From: Bolinopsis microptera
Taxonomy: Eukaryota; Ctenophora; Tentaculata; Lobata; Bolinopsidae
DNA length: 64,000 nucleotides
Direction of reading: 5' to 3'
Assembly: GCF_026151205.1 (NCBI RefSeq)
Contig: NC_087082.1
Coordinates: 20,236,494-20,300,493, forward strand
In this document: positions 24,207 to 35,085 of the stretch, one piece after another
Position numbering within the stretch: the first letter of the stretch is position 1
Layout of the letters: the number at the start of each line of letters is the position of its first letter
Position numbers and translations under genes: made by a program
Notes under the pieces: generated by a model
Database searches by the model: none
Seen by the model: the letters and a program-made list of their open reading frames with translations, nothing else
Told to the model about the DNA's origin: nothing

Positions 24207-24903
24207 TCTCATTAAACTATATAAAAAAATAAGTATAAAGAATAAGGAAAAGGAACGGGAATGAAGCCAATACCAGAAGTGAAACCCCACCAAAGAATAA
24301 TTGATCCTTAGGTAGACCTGGTGAAATAAAGTAACTGAACTGTAAGTTTAAGAAAAGACGGAAGGAATAAAGGAGAGAGGAAATAATGTTATGTGAACAT
24401 CATCAGCAGATGACTTGGCACACCGGTTTCGGGGGTTTAATACCTGTACCGGTTTAATGTGCCAAGACCCCCTAGCAATCACTCGTCAGTGATCACCTGT
24501 TCACGTTAAATGTGATGTCAAGGATGTCGCTGACATCAAGTATACTGTATTTGTACAGAATACTAGGTCGGTCTTTCAGAAGCTTTCTGAATTTACTCTT
24601 CAGGAGTCTGTCATTATAACATCTTGAAAGAAGTGTCCTATAAAGGGTGTTGGTAGAACACAGAAAAGAATCAAGGTCAGAGATAATGGAAGAGTAACGA
24701 AGGACCTGACCGTAAAAAACATTATAACCAACAGAAGAGGAAATATTACTGTTAGGAAAGGTGTACATGACCACAGGAAAGTTGAAGTCATCAAGTTTGT
24801 TGTAAAGCTTGGTGGCGACGTGTCCGGAGTTATTCATCGAGATGTTGATGTCGAGATAGTTTACGGACTTATTACGGACTTTACGGACTTATTGTCGTCA
24901 CCA
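24207..24903 (-). mobile_element. Naiad copy 2, 5'-truncated (3' end only)
   Basis: Same orientation as copy 1 and directly upstream of it. It keeps the last 114 codons of the ORF (24493-24837) plus the full 3' untranslated region to the shared end at 24207. The truncated side shows a short local duplication of TTTACGGACTTATT (24860-24893) before similarity ends at CACCA (24903). Such a partial copy ahead of a longer one is the pseudo-LTR configuration of Penelope-like elements. Confidence 0.85.
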
Positions 24904-25023
24904 TCTAGGACTGATGTGTTTTTCTACTTTATAGCAGAATCACCAGAAATTCCTTATATTATTCGATGAGAAATATAACCGGAAAAACATAAGAAACTCT
25001 CAAGTATTGACACACAGGATTTA

Positions 25024-25368
25024 CTCCCTCTCCCTCTCCCTCTCCCTCTCCCTCTCCCTCTCCCTCTCCCTCTCCCTCTCCCTCTCCCTCTCCCTCTCCC
25101 TCTCCCTCTCCCTCTCCCTCTCCCTCTCCCTCTCCCTCTCCCTCTCCCTCTCCCTCTCCCTCTCCCTCTCCCTCTCCCTCTCCCTCTCCCTCTCCCTCTC
25201 CCTCTCCCTCTCCCTCTCCCTCTCCCTCTCCCTCTCCCTCTCCCTCTCCCTCTCCCTCTCCCTCTCCCTCTCCCTCTCCCTCTCCCTCTCCCTCTCCCTC
25301 TCCCTCTCCCTCTCCCTCTCCCTCTCCCTCTCCCTCTCCCTCTCCCTCTCCCTCTCCCTCTCCCTCTC
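25024..25368. repeat. (CCCTCT)n hexamer array, about 57 copies
   Basis: Uninterrupted hexamer over 345 bases. Its two sides carry near-identical copies of CTCTCAAGTATTGA(C/T)ACACAGG (24997 and 25364 onward), so the hexamer expanded inside or between a duplicated unit. It is not the TTAGGG telomere repeat. It lies about 120 bases from the truncated end of Naiad copy 2. The frames reading RG, SL or RE repeats here are artefacts. Confidence 0.95.
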
Positions 25369-27407
25369 AAGTATTGATACACAGGGCTTACTTGAGTATG
25401 TATATCTGCAAGTGGAGCTATGCTGTTTCATAACATCAATGTAATGTAAGTAGAATAATGTATTTTTTTACATTCTATTACCCTATTTCTATACGACATG
25501 TTGTAATAAATGAGTTATGGACTCGAGTTTATCATTTTACTTAGTCATTTAGAAGGTTTAGTTAATAGTATGGTAGTATGATCTATTCAATATTCAGAGT
25601 TCTGATGGCAACACAGTAAGAACTACCCAGTCCACACTACCCAGTACACACTAGTACACAGTTAGAATTTCCTAACTACCCAGGTTTGAAGAGTTTTAAA
25701 GGAAATAAAATAACAAAAACGTAAATTATTATACTTAATCCGGAATTATATTTGTTCAAAATTTCTCCCGTGTTTGAAATAATTCTAGTGAAATAGCATA
25801 ATTATAATTGTGACTTTTAATAATAATTTAACACAAATTATTTCAGGAGTAGTATCTTATCTCTGAAGTAGTGTAACTAGTAGTGTAACTATGGTAACTA
25901 GTAGTTTAATTGCACTTCAGCACACGCTAAACCACTATCTCGGAACAGTGCCACTAACTGTCAAGAGACAATTCGTATCATGGAGGACAGTTCGGCAGAG
26001 GGCACTACCATGATGGACACTAAGGTGGAAATTTCGGAAACAAATGGCCGAAACACATTAACAATAACATTACTATTTTCATAGATTATATCGAATTTCT
26101 TTCTAGATTTAGAGGCAATATTTCGTTACATTGTAATTAATATCGAAGTTGTTTTTCTTCTTAATGGAAATCTTCCTTCTCTAATCGACTAGAGACTAGA
26201 CAGAACCAGACACCGCATTAATATTCACACTATACATATATAATATACACTACAAACGTTCAATACCCTCACATTTGCTCCACATGAAATATACGCTCTT
26301 ACAAATTGAAAGTGTGAATGAAAGTTCAATATCATTTAAATTATCTTACTGTTTAATCACTATTACAACGGATAATGACAAACTCAAAGACGAGTGTAAA
26401 ATTATCGTGAAAATCTGAAACAATATTACCTTCTCAGAGACGATACTCCGCTATTAAATTGAATATTTTCCGTTTTTGGACTGCTGATGTGTTTAAATAA
26501 AGGGCTAGCCATTGTAAACTGAGCTTAAAACGAACTGCCAGATCTAGAACTTGGTATTCACTATTTATTCAAGTATACTAAAACAAGACACAGCGATCTA
26601 ATTACACATATTATAGTAGCACATAGCACGACTCATGTGGACAGTGAAGACACGTACAGAGTCTCAAAATGAACATTTGTTAAATCTGTACCAGTATTAA
26701 CTTACTCAGTATAGTAATAGTATTAACTTACTCAGAGTTTGTTAGGTATTTGACAAGTGATGTGATTAGAAGGGGACGCGGCCCCCCTGCCCCCCTCCCC
26801 TGGCTACGTGCCTGACGCTAGGGATACCGGCTTCTTGTCGTGATTTTTATGTCTTTACTGTTAGATGAACACTTTGAATGCCGTCGACTTAATTTGTTGT
26901 TGCCATGTTGATAAGTCACTCAAATAATAAAGAGCTTTGCCACTTACATAACCCATACTCAACTTACTTCATTTGATTAATAAGATCAGTTTTGAATATT
27001 GATTATCACTTATCAGTTAATTCGAGAAATATATATACCTCTGTTGTCTGCTACCTGACAATAGTGTTAATTATAGAGCTCCTATTTTTTCGTTTCAATG
27101 AAAAGTCCATTTGAACCTCTAGTCACTTCCTGCTGGCGACACAGCACCTCCTGATAACTACACTAGATATTACAATTAACAAGGCAAGGAACAGGCAGGG
27201 TTAGGTAGGTAAAACATAAACTGGCGCCATTGTAACGACAAAGTCAAATTTCAAACTAGAAACCTTATCTTCAAGGCCTTGGAAATGTATTTTAGCGGCT
27301 ACAAAATTCATCACCTAAACTGGCTAAACAGTGTGTTTCTAGTGAGTTTCAGTCTGAGTACATCATACGGTTTAAAATATGTTTTATCATTATTCTAGAC
27401 CGATAAA

Positions 27408-27509
27408 CCCATTTTATTAGTATTATTTAAACGAGTTGCACAGATAATAAGGTTTAAACCCATTTTATTAGTATTATTTAAACGAGTTGCACAGATAATA
27501 AGGTTTAAA
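27408..27509. repeat. 51-bp tandem duplication
   Basis: CCCATTTTATTAGTATTATT begins at 27408 and again at 27459, and the two 51-bp units are essentially identical. It lies about 420 bases upstream of the HMGL-like start codon. Confidence 0.85.
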
Positions 27510-27530
27510 CTCACTATGGTAACTAGTAGT

Positions 27531-27544
27531 GTTACTATGGTAAC
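27531..27544 (-). promoter_or_regulatory. X-box-like motif upstream of the HMGL-like gene
   Basis: The minus strand reads GTTACCATAGTAAC, an exact fit to GTNRCC-(0-3)-RGYAAC, about 385 bases upstream of the start codon. Near-matches lie at 25884-25897 and 27772-27785, and an exact match GTAACCATGGTAAC at 27990-28003 inside the coding region. Confidence 0.35.
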
Positions 27545-27925
27545 ACAGATAATAGAATTAGTATGCTAGTGCGACTGTGTCCCTGAAGTTATGTGTAAGT
27601 TATCTGAATAAAAGGTTAAAGGTGAGCCAGCAGTGAATTTTAACAAGCTTACGTTAAACATACTAACAAATACTCATGTACGTATTTCCTAGGTTTCTGT
27701 AATCTGTAGGGGTGTTTTTGTAGTTTAAACAGATTGAACACGGAACAAGTGTGCTATATTAGCTGTAGCAGGTAACTATGGTAACTGCATATTTTATATT
27801 TTTCTATATTAGCCGCAGCTCCTTAATGTTATTTATAACTTTAGTTTGTGATCAGCTGTTTTAGTCATGCACAGTTAAACATTGTAGTTTTTGTTTGAAT
27901 CTTAGTTTAAACTTTTCAGATAACC

Positions 27926-29740
27926 ATGGCCATGTTGATACTGTCCGGCTTGGCAAGCAAAAGAGAGGGAAGCGCGCAGCACGTGCAAAGTAACCATGGT
28001 AACCAGCTCAGCGCACAGCAGGTGGGTATGACATCATCAGACCCAGAACACTTCACTGCAGATGTAGATAAATACACCAGACTAGGGTACGAGAAGATAG
28101 AGCGACTAAAGGAGCTGGACCTGTTCGTAATAGATAACTCCATCAGAGAAACTACAGTGGGAGCTATCAGAGGGCACACCCTGGACAATAAGCATCTCAT
28201 ATACCAGGAGGTCAAGAGGTGCGGGTTCAAGTATTTTATAGTGGGGGCCTTTAATAATCAGACAAGAGTGGAGGATCTCTTTCTAGCGGATCTCATTGAC
28301 AAGGGAGAGGATCTAAGAAATGCGGTGTCTTTCTCTGAGACCTGGGAGAGTATTGTAGATGGTGTACCGCAATGTGAGCCCGTCCCTGTTGGCCTGCTGA
28401 AATGCAAGCGTTTTAAGATCAATCACGTTCTATTTGAGATAGATCTTGTCAACTACAAGGTAGATTATGAGAAGTTTACAATGGATCAAGTCTGTACACT
28501 TGTCAAACGCAGAATAGACTGGGTCAGAGAAAACTTGTCAAGCGACTCCTTGATTTTCTTTAATCTGAGAGACTTCTCAGACACCATGACCCTTCAGCCT
28601 CAGAGGATGTGGAAGATCGTAAACTTTCTCTCAACACTACCTCAAAAAGATAAAATAGCTGGACTAGCATACGAAGATGTGGGAAAGTACGAGAAAGATC
28701 TGTTGGGAGGGTGGACGAGAGCGGTGCGGAACGAGATGTTACGAGGAGGATGGGAGGATGGGGAGTTGCTTTTCCATCAACACGAGCAGTGGGGCACGAT
28801 GCACAGTGACGTGTTGGAGGTGCTGGCTATGGGCAGCACTGGAGTGTGGGCTGGAGTGTGTTCGGAGGGTGCGGCTATGGGACATGCTGACTCAACCACA
28901 ACCATTCTCAACCTCATAAAGTTGGGTAATACTAAGGTACAGGAGAAGTATAATTGTAAGTATCTCCGACAAGCTGCTATAAATGTTACTCAGGTCGTGA
29001 CTGGTTCACCACCCAAACCAACTACTGCTATCTACGGAGAAAGAGCCTTGGATATGGTGTTTGGGTTTGTTCTTGATGCCATCTCCGACAAAAACCCAAT
29101 AGACATGAACAGATTTGACTTGGCAGAGTTTCTGGGATTAGAACACGAAATGCGTATATCAAACATGGCTAATACAGAAATGTTTCTGTTAAAGCTAAAA
29201 GATGATTTCGGGGATCATCCGCAGTTTAACATGGAAATGGCAGAGGCGATGAAAGAGATGATGCTAGAAAACACACGCCAAGGCCGGAAGGAAGACTACA
29301 ACAGCAAAGCAGGACTCGCTATTCTATTCGATAACTGTGGGGGACACATGACACCACAAATGGCGGAATCAGTGATCGAAGCAACCAAAAACGAACCATA
29401 CATCGATAACCTTATCTCGGAGATAAAGGAGAACTGGGACGTGCTGGACATTGCAGACGGAGATAAGGACGACCAGCTGTCCTACCAACTATTCCATGAG
29501 AAGTACCTGGGTCGCTACATAGGCTGCTACACATGCGAGGACAGTCAGAGAGCACTGTCTGATCTTGATATGGACAATGACGGCATGATCGACTGGTTTG
29601 AGTTTAAGACTTATCTGGTTTGGGCGGGAAGAGAGTACCCTACGGTGGGAAATAGTGAGGAGCTGATGAACAAAGCTTTTAGAAACGGGCTCATGCCCTG
29701 TATGGTGCAGAACATTGTCAAAATGAAAGCAGAGTTGTAA
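27926..29740 (+). CDS. DRE-TIM (HMGL-like) barrel protein with C-terminal EF-hands
   Basis: Uninterrupted 604-residue frame starting at a good Kozak context (AACCATGGCC). Residues about 60-390 look like the pyruvate-carboxyltransferase/HMG-CoA-lyase-like TIM barrel: LFVIDNSIRETTVG stands where the family has D-x-T-L-R-D-G, LLFHQHEQWG carries the H-x-H metal site, and the stretch WAGVCSEGAAMGHADSTTT resembles the glycine-rich C-terminal barrel loop. The signature Asp-Gly of the first motif is replaced (RETT), so catalysis cannot be assumed. Two EF-hand loops follow: DGDKDDQLSYQL near 512 (poor last position) and DMDNDGMIDWFE near 550 (canonical, Glu at position 12). No signal peptide or membrane segment; probably cytosolic. 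The fusion suggests a calcium-responsive enzyme or a pseudo-enzyme; substrate unknown. A single exon among intron-rich neighbours may mean retrogene origin or intron loss. Confidence 0.75.
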   Translation: MAMLILSGLASKREGSAQHVQSNHGNQLSAQQVGMTSSDPEHFTADVDKYTRLGYEKIERLKELDLFVIDNSIRETTVGAIRGHTLDNKHLIYQEVKRCGFKYFIVGAFNNQTRVEDLFLADLIDKGEDLRNAVSFSETWESIVDGVPQCEPVPVGLLKCKRFKINHVLFEIDLVNYKVDYEKFTMDQVCTLVKRRIDWVRENLSSDSLIFFNLRDFSDTMTLQPQRMWKIVNFLSTLPQKDKIAGLAYEDVGKYEKDLLGGWTRAVRNEMLRGGWEDGELLFHQHEQWGTMHSDVLEVLAMGSTGVWAGVCSEGAAMGHADSTTTILNLIKLGNTKVQEKYNCKYLRQAAINVTQVVTGSPPKPTTAIYGERALDMVFGFVLDAISDKNPIDMNRFDLAEFLGLEHEMRISNMANTEMFLLKLKDDFGDHPQFNMEMAEAMKEMMLENTRQGRKEDYNSKAGLAILFDNCGGHMTPQMAESVIEATKNEPYIDNLISEIKENWDVLDIADGDKDDQLSYQLFHEKYLGRYIGCYTCEDSQRALSDLDMDNDGMIDWFEFKTYLVWAGREYPTVGNSEELMNKAFRNGLMPCMVQNIVKMKAEL

Positions 29741-30233
29741 GACAATTATTACAACAACCGTTGTAACGTTAGAATGAAGATGACTTATGAATTAGAAGTA
29801 TGATAGCCCAAATAACTTCACAGGAAGTTCAAAAACCTCCTTGTGCACCAGACCATTTCACACTATTTTCGTAATCGGGAATTTTTAAATTACGGTTTTG
29901 CTTCAATATAGAGCTTTAATTTTGCACAGAATCTGTGTGTTTTTCTACATCCGTATAAAATTTCAATTTCGTAGCTCGGAAAGCTGTTAATGTCAGGGAA
30001 CAGCGGATTGTTTTGGTACTTGCACTTCTGGCGCTGTTTTTCTGGCGCTGTTTTCCCCCAGCCGACTGGAAAGTTGATTTATTGGCCAGTTGCCACACAA
30101 GTCACAAAAAATATGAATTGAAAATAATGTAAGATACAAATCAGTAAAGTTATTGTCTTGTTTTGCAGAATAGTGCTAACTAGCATGTAGCTGTAATTAT
30201 AGCTGAAGGAGACTAAACACTACATCTCATAAC
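29741..30233. other. 3' flank of the HMGL-like gene
   Basis: Presumed 3' untranslated region and spacer. No further gene seen. Confidence 0.4.
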
Positions 30234-30590
30234 GGCCAGGTAGCGCAGTTGGTTAGAACGCCTGTCTTACAATCGTTAGGTTGCGAGTTCGAAACCCACT
30301 GACTGCCTGGTCGTGGGGTGAGCGTCGTCGACGTTCAGCTAAGGATCATGAGTGGTCTATGCAGCCCCCCGGTCTACTCAGCCGAATACTCGAGAAATCG
30401 GGTGTGAGGGTTAAATGAGGAGCTGCACATTGCAGCAAAGTCTCGGACGAAGAAAGTATGGTACACACTACCTTAACCGTCACTGGCCAAAAAGATCCTT
30501 CGGCTTCCTGTAATTGGCTGGTTGCACTTGTGTAACATTGTGGCTGTTGGAATACACCGAAGTAAAATAAGTGTCTAGATAAAAAAAAAA
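30234..30590 (+). mobile_element. tRNA-derived SINE
   Basis: The head is tRNA-like: GGCCAGG at 30234-30240 pairs with CCTGGTC at 30307-30313 (one G-T pair), box A TAGCGCAGTTGG at 30241-30252 and box B GAGTTCGAAAC at 30285-30295. The anticodon arm no longer folds well; CTTACAA could be a relic valine (UAC) loop. A non-tRNA body of about 265 bases follows and ends in a ten-base A tail at 30581-30590. Pol III transcription from the internal promoter is expected from the family. Confidence 0.85.
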
Positions 30591-31822
30591 TATGATATTA
30601 TGATTACTGTGTGCGAAGTGCTGACATTCAGACCCTGAGGGCTTTATCCACTGCGAGTGTAACCACTCCTATTACTAAGGGGGACGTGTAACGTAGGTAC
30701 CAAATGATGGCATTACGTAATACATAACAAGAATAATCATGATGCAATCCTTTGTGTTCGTCATACCTCGTTATGTTTACTAGTTGTCGTTTAAATGTAC
30801 ATCATACAGTACACTATGAGAGAATACAACTTTTAGGTGTTGGTAACAAGGAACTTGTATAATGAAATAATGAGAGTATATCATGTAAATCATGTACCAT
30901 CCTGGTTACCCGGAACATGAAGGAAACGTAGCATTTGCTTTACATAAACATGACATCAATTGTTCTCACATGGTTATGTTTCCTTCAGCTACAGTATATT
31001 CATGTTGCAGGGTGTAAATGGGCCTGCTTCCGTCAAACATAAAACATGCTGCGAAATTGTAATAAATTAAAATGGTCTGAACAATGAAGTGTTGAACATC
31101 CCCTTTTTTACACCCGTACAAGGCGGATCCATCATTCTTCCTTCTTTGAGCCTGCTCTTGTTCGATTTAATCACGTGCGTGTTCGTACGCCATTTTAATG
31201 AGCTAGTTCAGTCGCTGTTGCGGGCGGTATGTGACTATTGGCCTAACGCGCGCACGTGTTACTCAAATGCGCGTCAATACAACAATGCATACCCTCCAAA
31301 TATACCTCCGCGCGTGCGCTCAGGTAGATTATTTACAGAAACTCTGTGAAGATATGCAGAATATGCACATATCATCTTGACTGTCGTATTGTTTTGGTCA
31401 AAATATAAAAACTACACAAAACTTTGTAAGGCTTCCTTTTATAACTCAGAAAATAATATCACATACTTGGTAACTACGCCAAAGTTATTCTACTCGACTG
31501 TTGACAACAAAATCATTTAACAATTTTATGCATTATCGTTCTGTCCTAGTACAGCGTCAATAAACAATGACCAGGAGTCTTGATACTATAAATAGATTTA
31601 AGTGATTAAGGTTTCGTTGGGTGAGTACCAAGCTGGCACAAATCCAACTACGTAGATCCTTTATCACGAGTTTACTGTAACACAATACTGTGCTCGTGTT
31701 TACTCATTACTTTAGTGATTGTTTAATACCCGCAACATATTGCTGTCAGACTAAAAGGATATTAATGATTCATTAGGGAGAGTGACTAGTGGCCTAACGT
31801 TGCCTGTTGGCTAGAAGCTCAC
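30591..31822. other. gene-free interval
   Basis: No coding exon recognised. A CpG-rich patch at about 31165-31320 (several GCGCGC and CACGTG words) stands out from the AT-rich surroundings and could be regulatory. Confidence 0.35.
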
Positions 31823-34380
31823 TTAAGGGGGGGGGGGGAGGGGGGGGGGGGTTCACCCTGATTTTTTTGTGAAACTTGTTTTCGAGATAGCAGTTGACCA
31901 ACAAACTAAGACCGGTGACCGAACTTTTGAGGGGGTCCCGGACCCCAACCGCCAAACGGTGCCCGCGGGGCAGCCACGCCCATATTTTGTCCAAATTAGG
32001 CCCAATTTAGCCAAATACCCTGAACATGCCTAAAACACATATTTTAGGTGCTCTACTTGTAGCTAGTGGTCCCCTGAACCCGTATATGAATTTTCATCAA
32101 GATTGGACAAAAATTGGCTGAGTTATGAGCCAAAAACCATATGACCATATTTGGGCATACGCACCAATTTTGATCGATTTTGGCCCATAAATTGATCAAA
32201 TATCAATATTTTTGAATGAAACCAACTTTATATGGAAGGTAAGCCTATACTTCACATTCTCTATGAATATCAGCTCAATATCTACCTAACTGTGGATTTT
32301 GTGTTCAAATAATCGCAAAAAATGAACAAAATTGCCCATATCTCAGTTCGCGATATTTGCAAAACTGACTTCACTCAAAACAATAGTTCACTCAATAGGG
32401 TTTCAATATTTTTACATGAAATTTTCAGAATCAACGTAGAATCGCATTTTGACCTTAAGTTTTGGGACAGAATTTTGAGTTAGGCCTTTAAAAAAATTTG
32501 GCGGCCAAATTCCAAAATTTGCCGGGCATTTTTCAGAATTTGGCCGCCAAATTTTTTTAAAGGCCTAACTCAAAATTCTGTCCCAAAACTTAAGGTTGAA
32601 ATGCGATTCTACGTTGATTCTGAAAATTTCATGTAAAAATATTGAAACCCTATTGAGTTCTATTGTTTTGAGCGAAGTCAGTTTTGCAAATATCGCGAAC
32701 TGAGATATGGGCAATTTTGTTCATTTTTTGCGAATATTTTAACACAAAATCCACAGTTAGGTAGATATTGAGCTGATATTCATAGAGAATGTGAAGTATA
32801 GGCTTACCTTCCATATAAAGTTGGTTTCATTCAAAAATATTGATATTTGATCAATTTATGGGCCAAAATCGATCAAAATTGGTGCGTATGCCCAAATATG
32901 GTCATCTCGTACCCAAGATCTTTACGGTAACCTTAACGAGCAGGATGTGAACTTGATTAGACTTTCATGCTCAACCATCAGAGAAATGTACAGTCTGAAC
33001 CTCAAGCACAAAGACAGCCTTCGTGATGAAGATGGAAAGTAGTCCTTCAGCTCTTTTTTGCTTTTCTCGTTCTTCCTTTCCTTCTCCTCTTGCTTTGGAT
33101 CTGTGACGGATGCTATGAGCGACTCTTGGGACTTTCCGTCCCTACATGGGCTTCCGGCCGTGCGTCCATTTAGGAACTGTGGGGCCTTCAGAGTGATAGG
33201 GTTACAATGGTTGTCAGTACAGCAATGGATCGCTCCATTGGCCCGACCTCCGAGACGGGGTATCCGAGAGGACCCTGGTCGTGACCAGCTCTGCACCAAA
33301 AGGTGTATTCTGGCGCCTGAAATCTTGGACCGTAGTCTGCGTACGGGGTAGACTGCCACGGACGATTATGTTACATGGGCCGCTCACTGCATTCTGATTT
33401 TAGCCAGACCTCAGCAGGTGGTTTGTCTCCACTCTTGTTTCTTTTTTCTTGTCCCCCTGCATCCTGTCCTTCCCCTTTGCTTCCCCCTCTTTCAGTCTTC
33501 ATTTTCAGCATCAGCCTCATCAGTTTTAGTATTCAGAGCCACTTGCTCCTACAACCGTACCTTACTGGCTCACTGCATTTGGCCCAAACGGCATTTTAAT
33601 TTTCCGTTTTTTAACTTGCTTACTGTACATTTCACTTTTTTGCCCTAGCGACTAGCGCGCGTTCGTGTTCCCGAGCCTGTCCCCTTATTCTCTCAGAACA
33701 CCTCGGGTACACTTGTTCGTTCAAGTACCTAGTGGTAGACACTTTGACAGTCATCACACTGTTATGGATTTGGCACAGTTGACATGAAAACTTTTTCTTA
33801 TCAGTCATTATCATGTCACCCATCACAACATTTTGAACTTCGATAGTACCTCACATGAATTTATCGACAGTTAACTCTCTTTCACTACGACATACTTAAC
33901 TTTGTCACACAGTATCACATTTTCATTAGACACCTACATTTTGAGAATCATTTAATTTTCGAATGGAATTTTACCGAATTAAAACCGAGTGTGTGTGTTT
34001 GAGCGATTTGTACAACATTTCTGTAATGTTTCAAATTATATTCAAATGTTCTAAAAATGTTCTATGGTTTTTGGCTCATAACTCAGCTAATTTTTGTCCA
34101 ATCTTGATGAAAATTCATATACGGGTTCAGGGGACCACTAGCTACAAGTAGAGCACCTAAAATCTGTGTTTTAGACATGTTCAGGGTATTTGGCTTAATT
34201 GGGCCTAATTTGGACAAAATATGGGCGTGGCTGCCCCGCAGGCACCGTTTGGCGGTTGGGGTCCGGGACCCCCTCAAAAGTTCGGTCACCGGTCTTAGTT
34301 TGTTGGTCAACTGCTATCTCGAAAACAAGTTTCACACAAAAATCAGGGTGAACCCCCCCCTCCCCCCCCCCCCCCCTTAA
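31823..34380. mobile_element. long foldback element bounded by TTAA and poly-G, interrupted by a 1.16-kb insertion
   Basis: TTAA followed by a G tract at 31823 is mirrored by a C tract followed by TTAA ending at 34380. The two halves are near-perfect inverted copies: 31827-32510 matches, inverted, 32538-32905 plus 34064-34376. The centre lies near 32511-32537 inside GCGGCCAAATT...AATTTGGCCGCC. The right arm is broken between GGTCAT (32905) and ATGGTTTTTGG (34064). TTAA ends suggest a piggyBac-type target site, though TTAA could also belong to the repeat. No transposase is present, so it is non-autonomous. Confidence 0.85.
32906..34063 (+). mobile_element. unclassified retroelement fragment inserted in the foldback arm
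   Basis: This 1158-bp block interrupts an otherwise continuous inverted arm. It opens with a frame (32908-33042, 45 codons, landmarks LNEQDVNLIRLS and STIREMYSLNL) that ends at TAG and looks like the C-terminus of an element-encoded protein. The rest is GC-richer than its surroundings up to about 33420, then pyrimidine-rich. I do not recognise the family; no poly-A tail is seen. No long target duplication is visible at the borders. Confidence 0.45.
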
Positions 34381-35085
34381 AGATATTACGTTATTTGTAA
34401 ATAAAACTGTAGTGATCCCTTTTACAGGCATGATCTTGTTATAAAAACATTTGCGGTTGTGTTAAACTGTTTTGCGACAGTGGCCTTGAGTCATACGAGC
34501 AACATTGCTGTGGAAACAGGAAATATAAAACAAGGAATTAGAGATAGCAGTAATGGGATTTGATAAGATCAAAGGAAAAAGGCCATGTTGCAGATCACGT
34601 CGTGACACACCTTTACTCTAGTAGTTAGTGCATATTTGAGTAAGCTACTAAAGTACTTGCAACTATATCTTAGTAGTTAGTATACAGATTACACACCTTC
34701 TGTAAATACGTTAGAATTTGAGAAAGCCTTGTAAACATCATAAGGGAGAAAGTACTTAGATGTGCAGTGAAATCAATTATTTAGTTAATTGAAGGGGATG
34801 AACATTAAATTTAAGAAAAATGTATTACAATTTTATGACTGATTATAATAAAATATAATAAAATAGCAATATTTGAACCTTGATACTCCTCTAAAAGGTT
34901 ACTGCCCCAGCTAACATTATAATAACACGTGCAGCAACCTTTGCCCGAACTCCAGACACCTCAGAACAACATTTACTTTTTCACAGACAACGGAAACTTC
35001 AAATATCCGCTCATTTTATTTAGAGCTGTCTGCTGATGTGTACAACACACTACACGAATCACGTACCGTACAGACTACTGGCGTG
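34381..35085. other. gene-free interval
   Basis: AT-rich, no domain or splice pattern recognised. The repeated word TAGTAGTTAGT near 34617-34681 is the only local structure noted. Confidence 0.35.

Larger units (their letters stand above)
25445..27925. other. gene-poor interval upstream of the HMGL-like gene
   Basis: No convincing exon seen. Contains a 51-bp direct duplication at 27408-27509 (unit with TTTAAACGAGTTGCACAG), several ACTAGTAGT and GTAACTATGGTAAC blocks (25884, 27531, 27772) treated below as X-box-like motifs, and a GC-rich patch near 26775-26815. TTTTCAG at 27912-27918 just before the start codon could be a splice acceptor for a 5' non-coding exon. Confidence 0.4.

Noticed and set aside
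25024-25368. Interstitial telomere repeat
   Set aside because: The hexamer is CCCTCT, not CCCTAA, and no other telomere sign is present.
24954-25444. RG-, SL- and RE-repeat open frames
   Set aside because: They translate the pure CCCTCT array in three frames; no independent coding evidence.
25980-26084. Short frame starting MEDSSAEGTTMMDT
   Set aside because: Thirty-four codons with a coding-like start, but no splice donor, partner exon or domain.
30234-30313. Functional tRNA gene
   Set aside because: The anticodon arm does not fold, and the sequence continues into a SINE body with an A tail.
31089-31349. 86-codon plus-strand frame in the CpG-rich patch
   Set aside because: No domain or splice signals; composition reflects the CpG-rich DNA.
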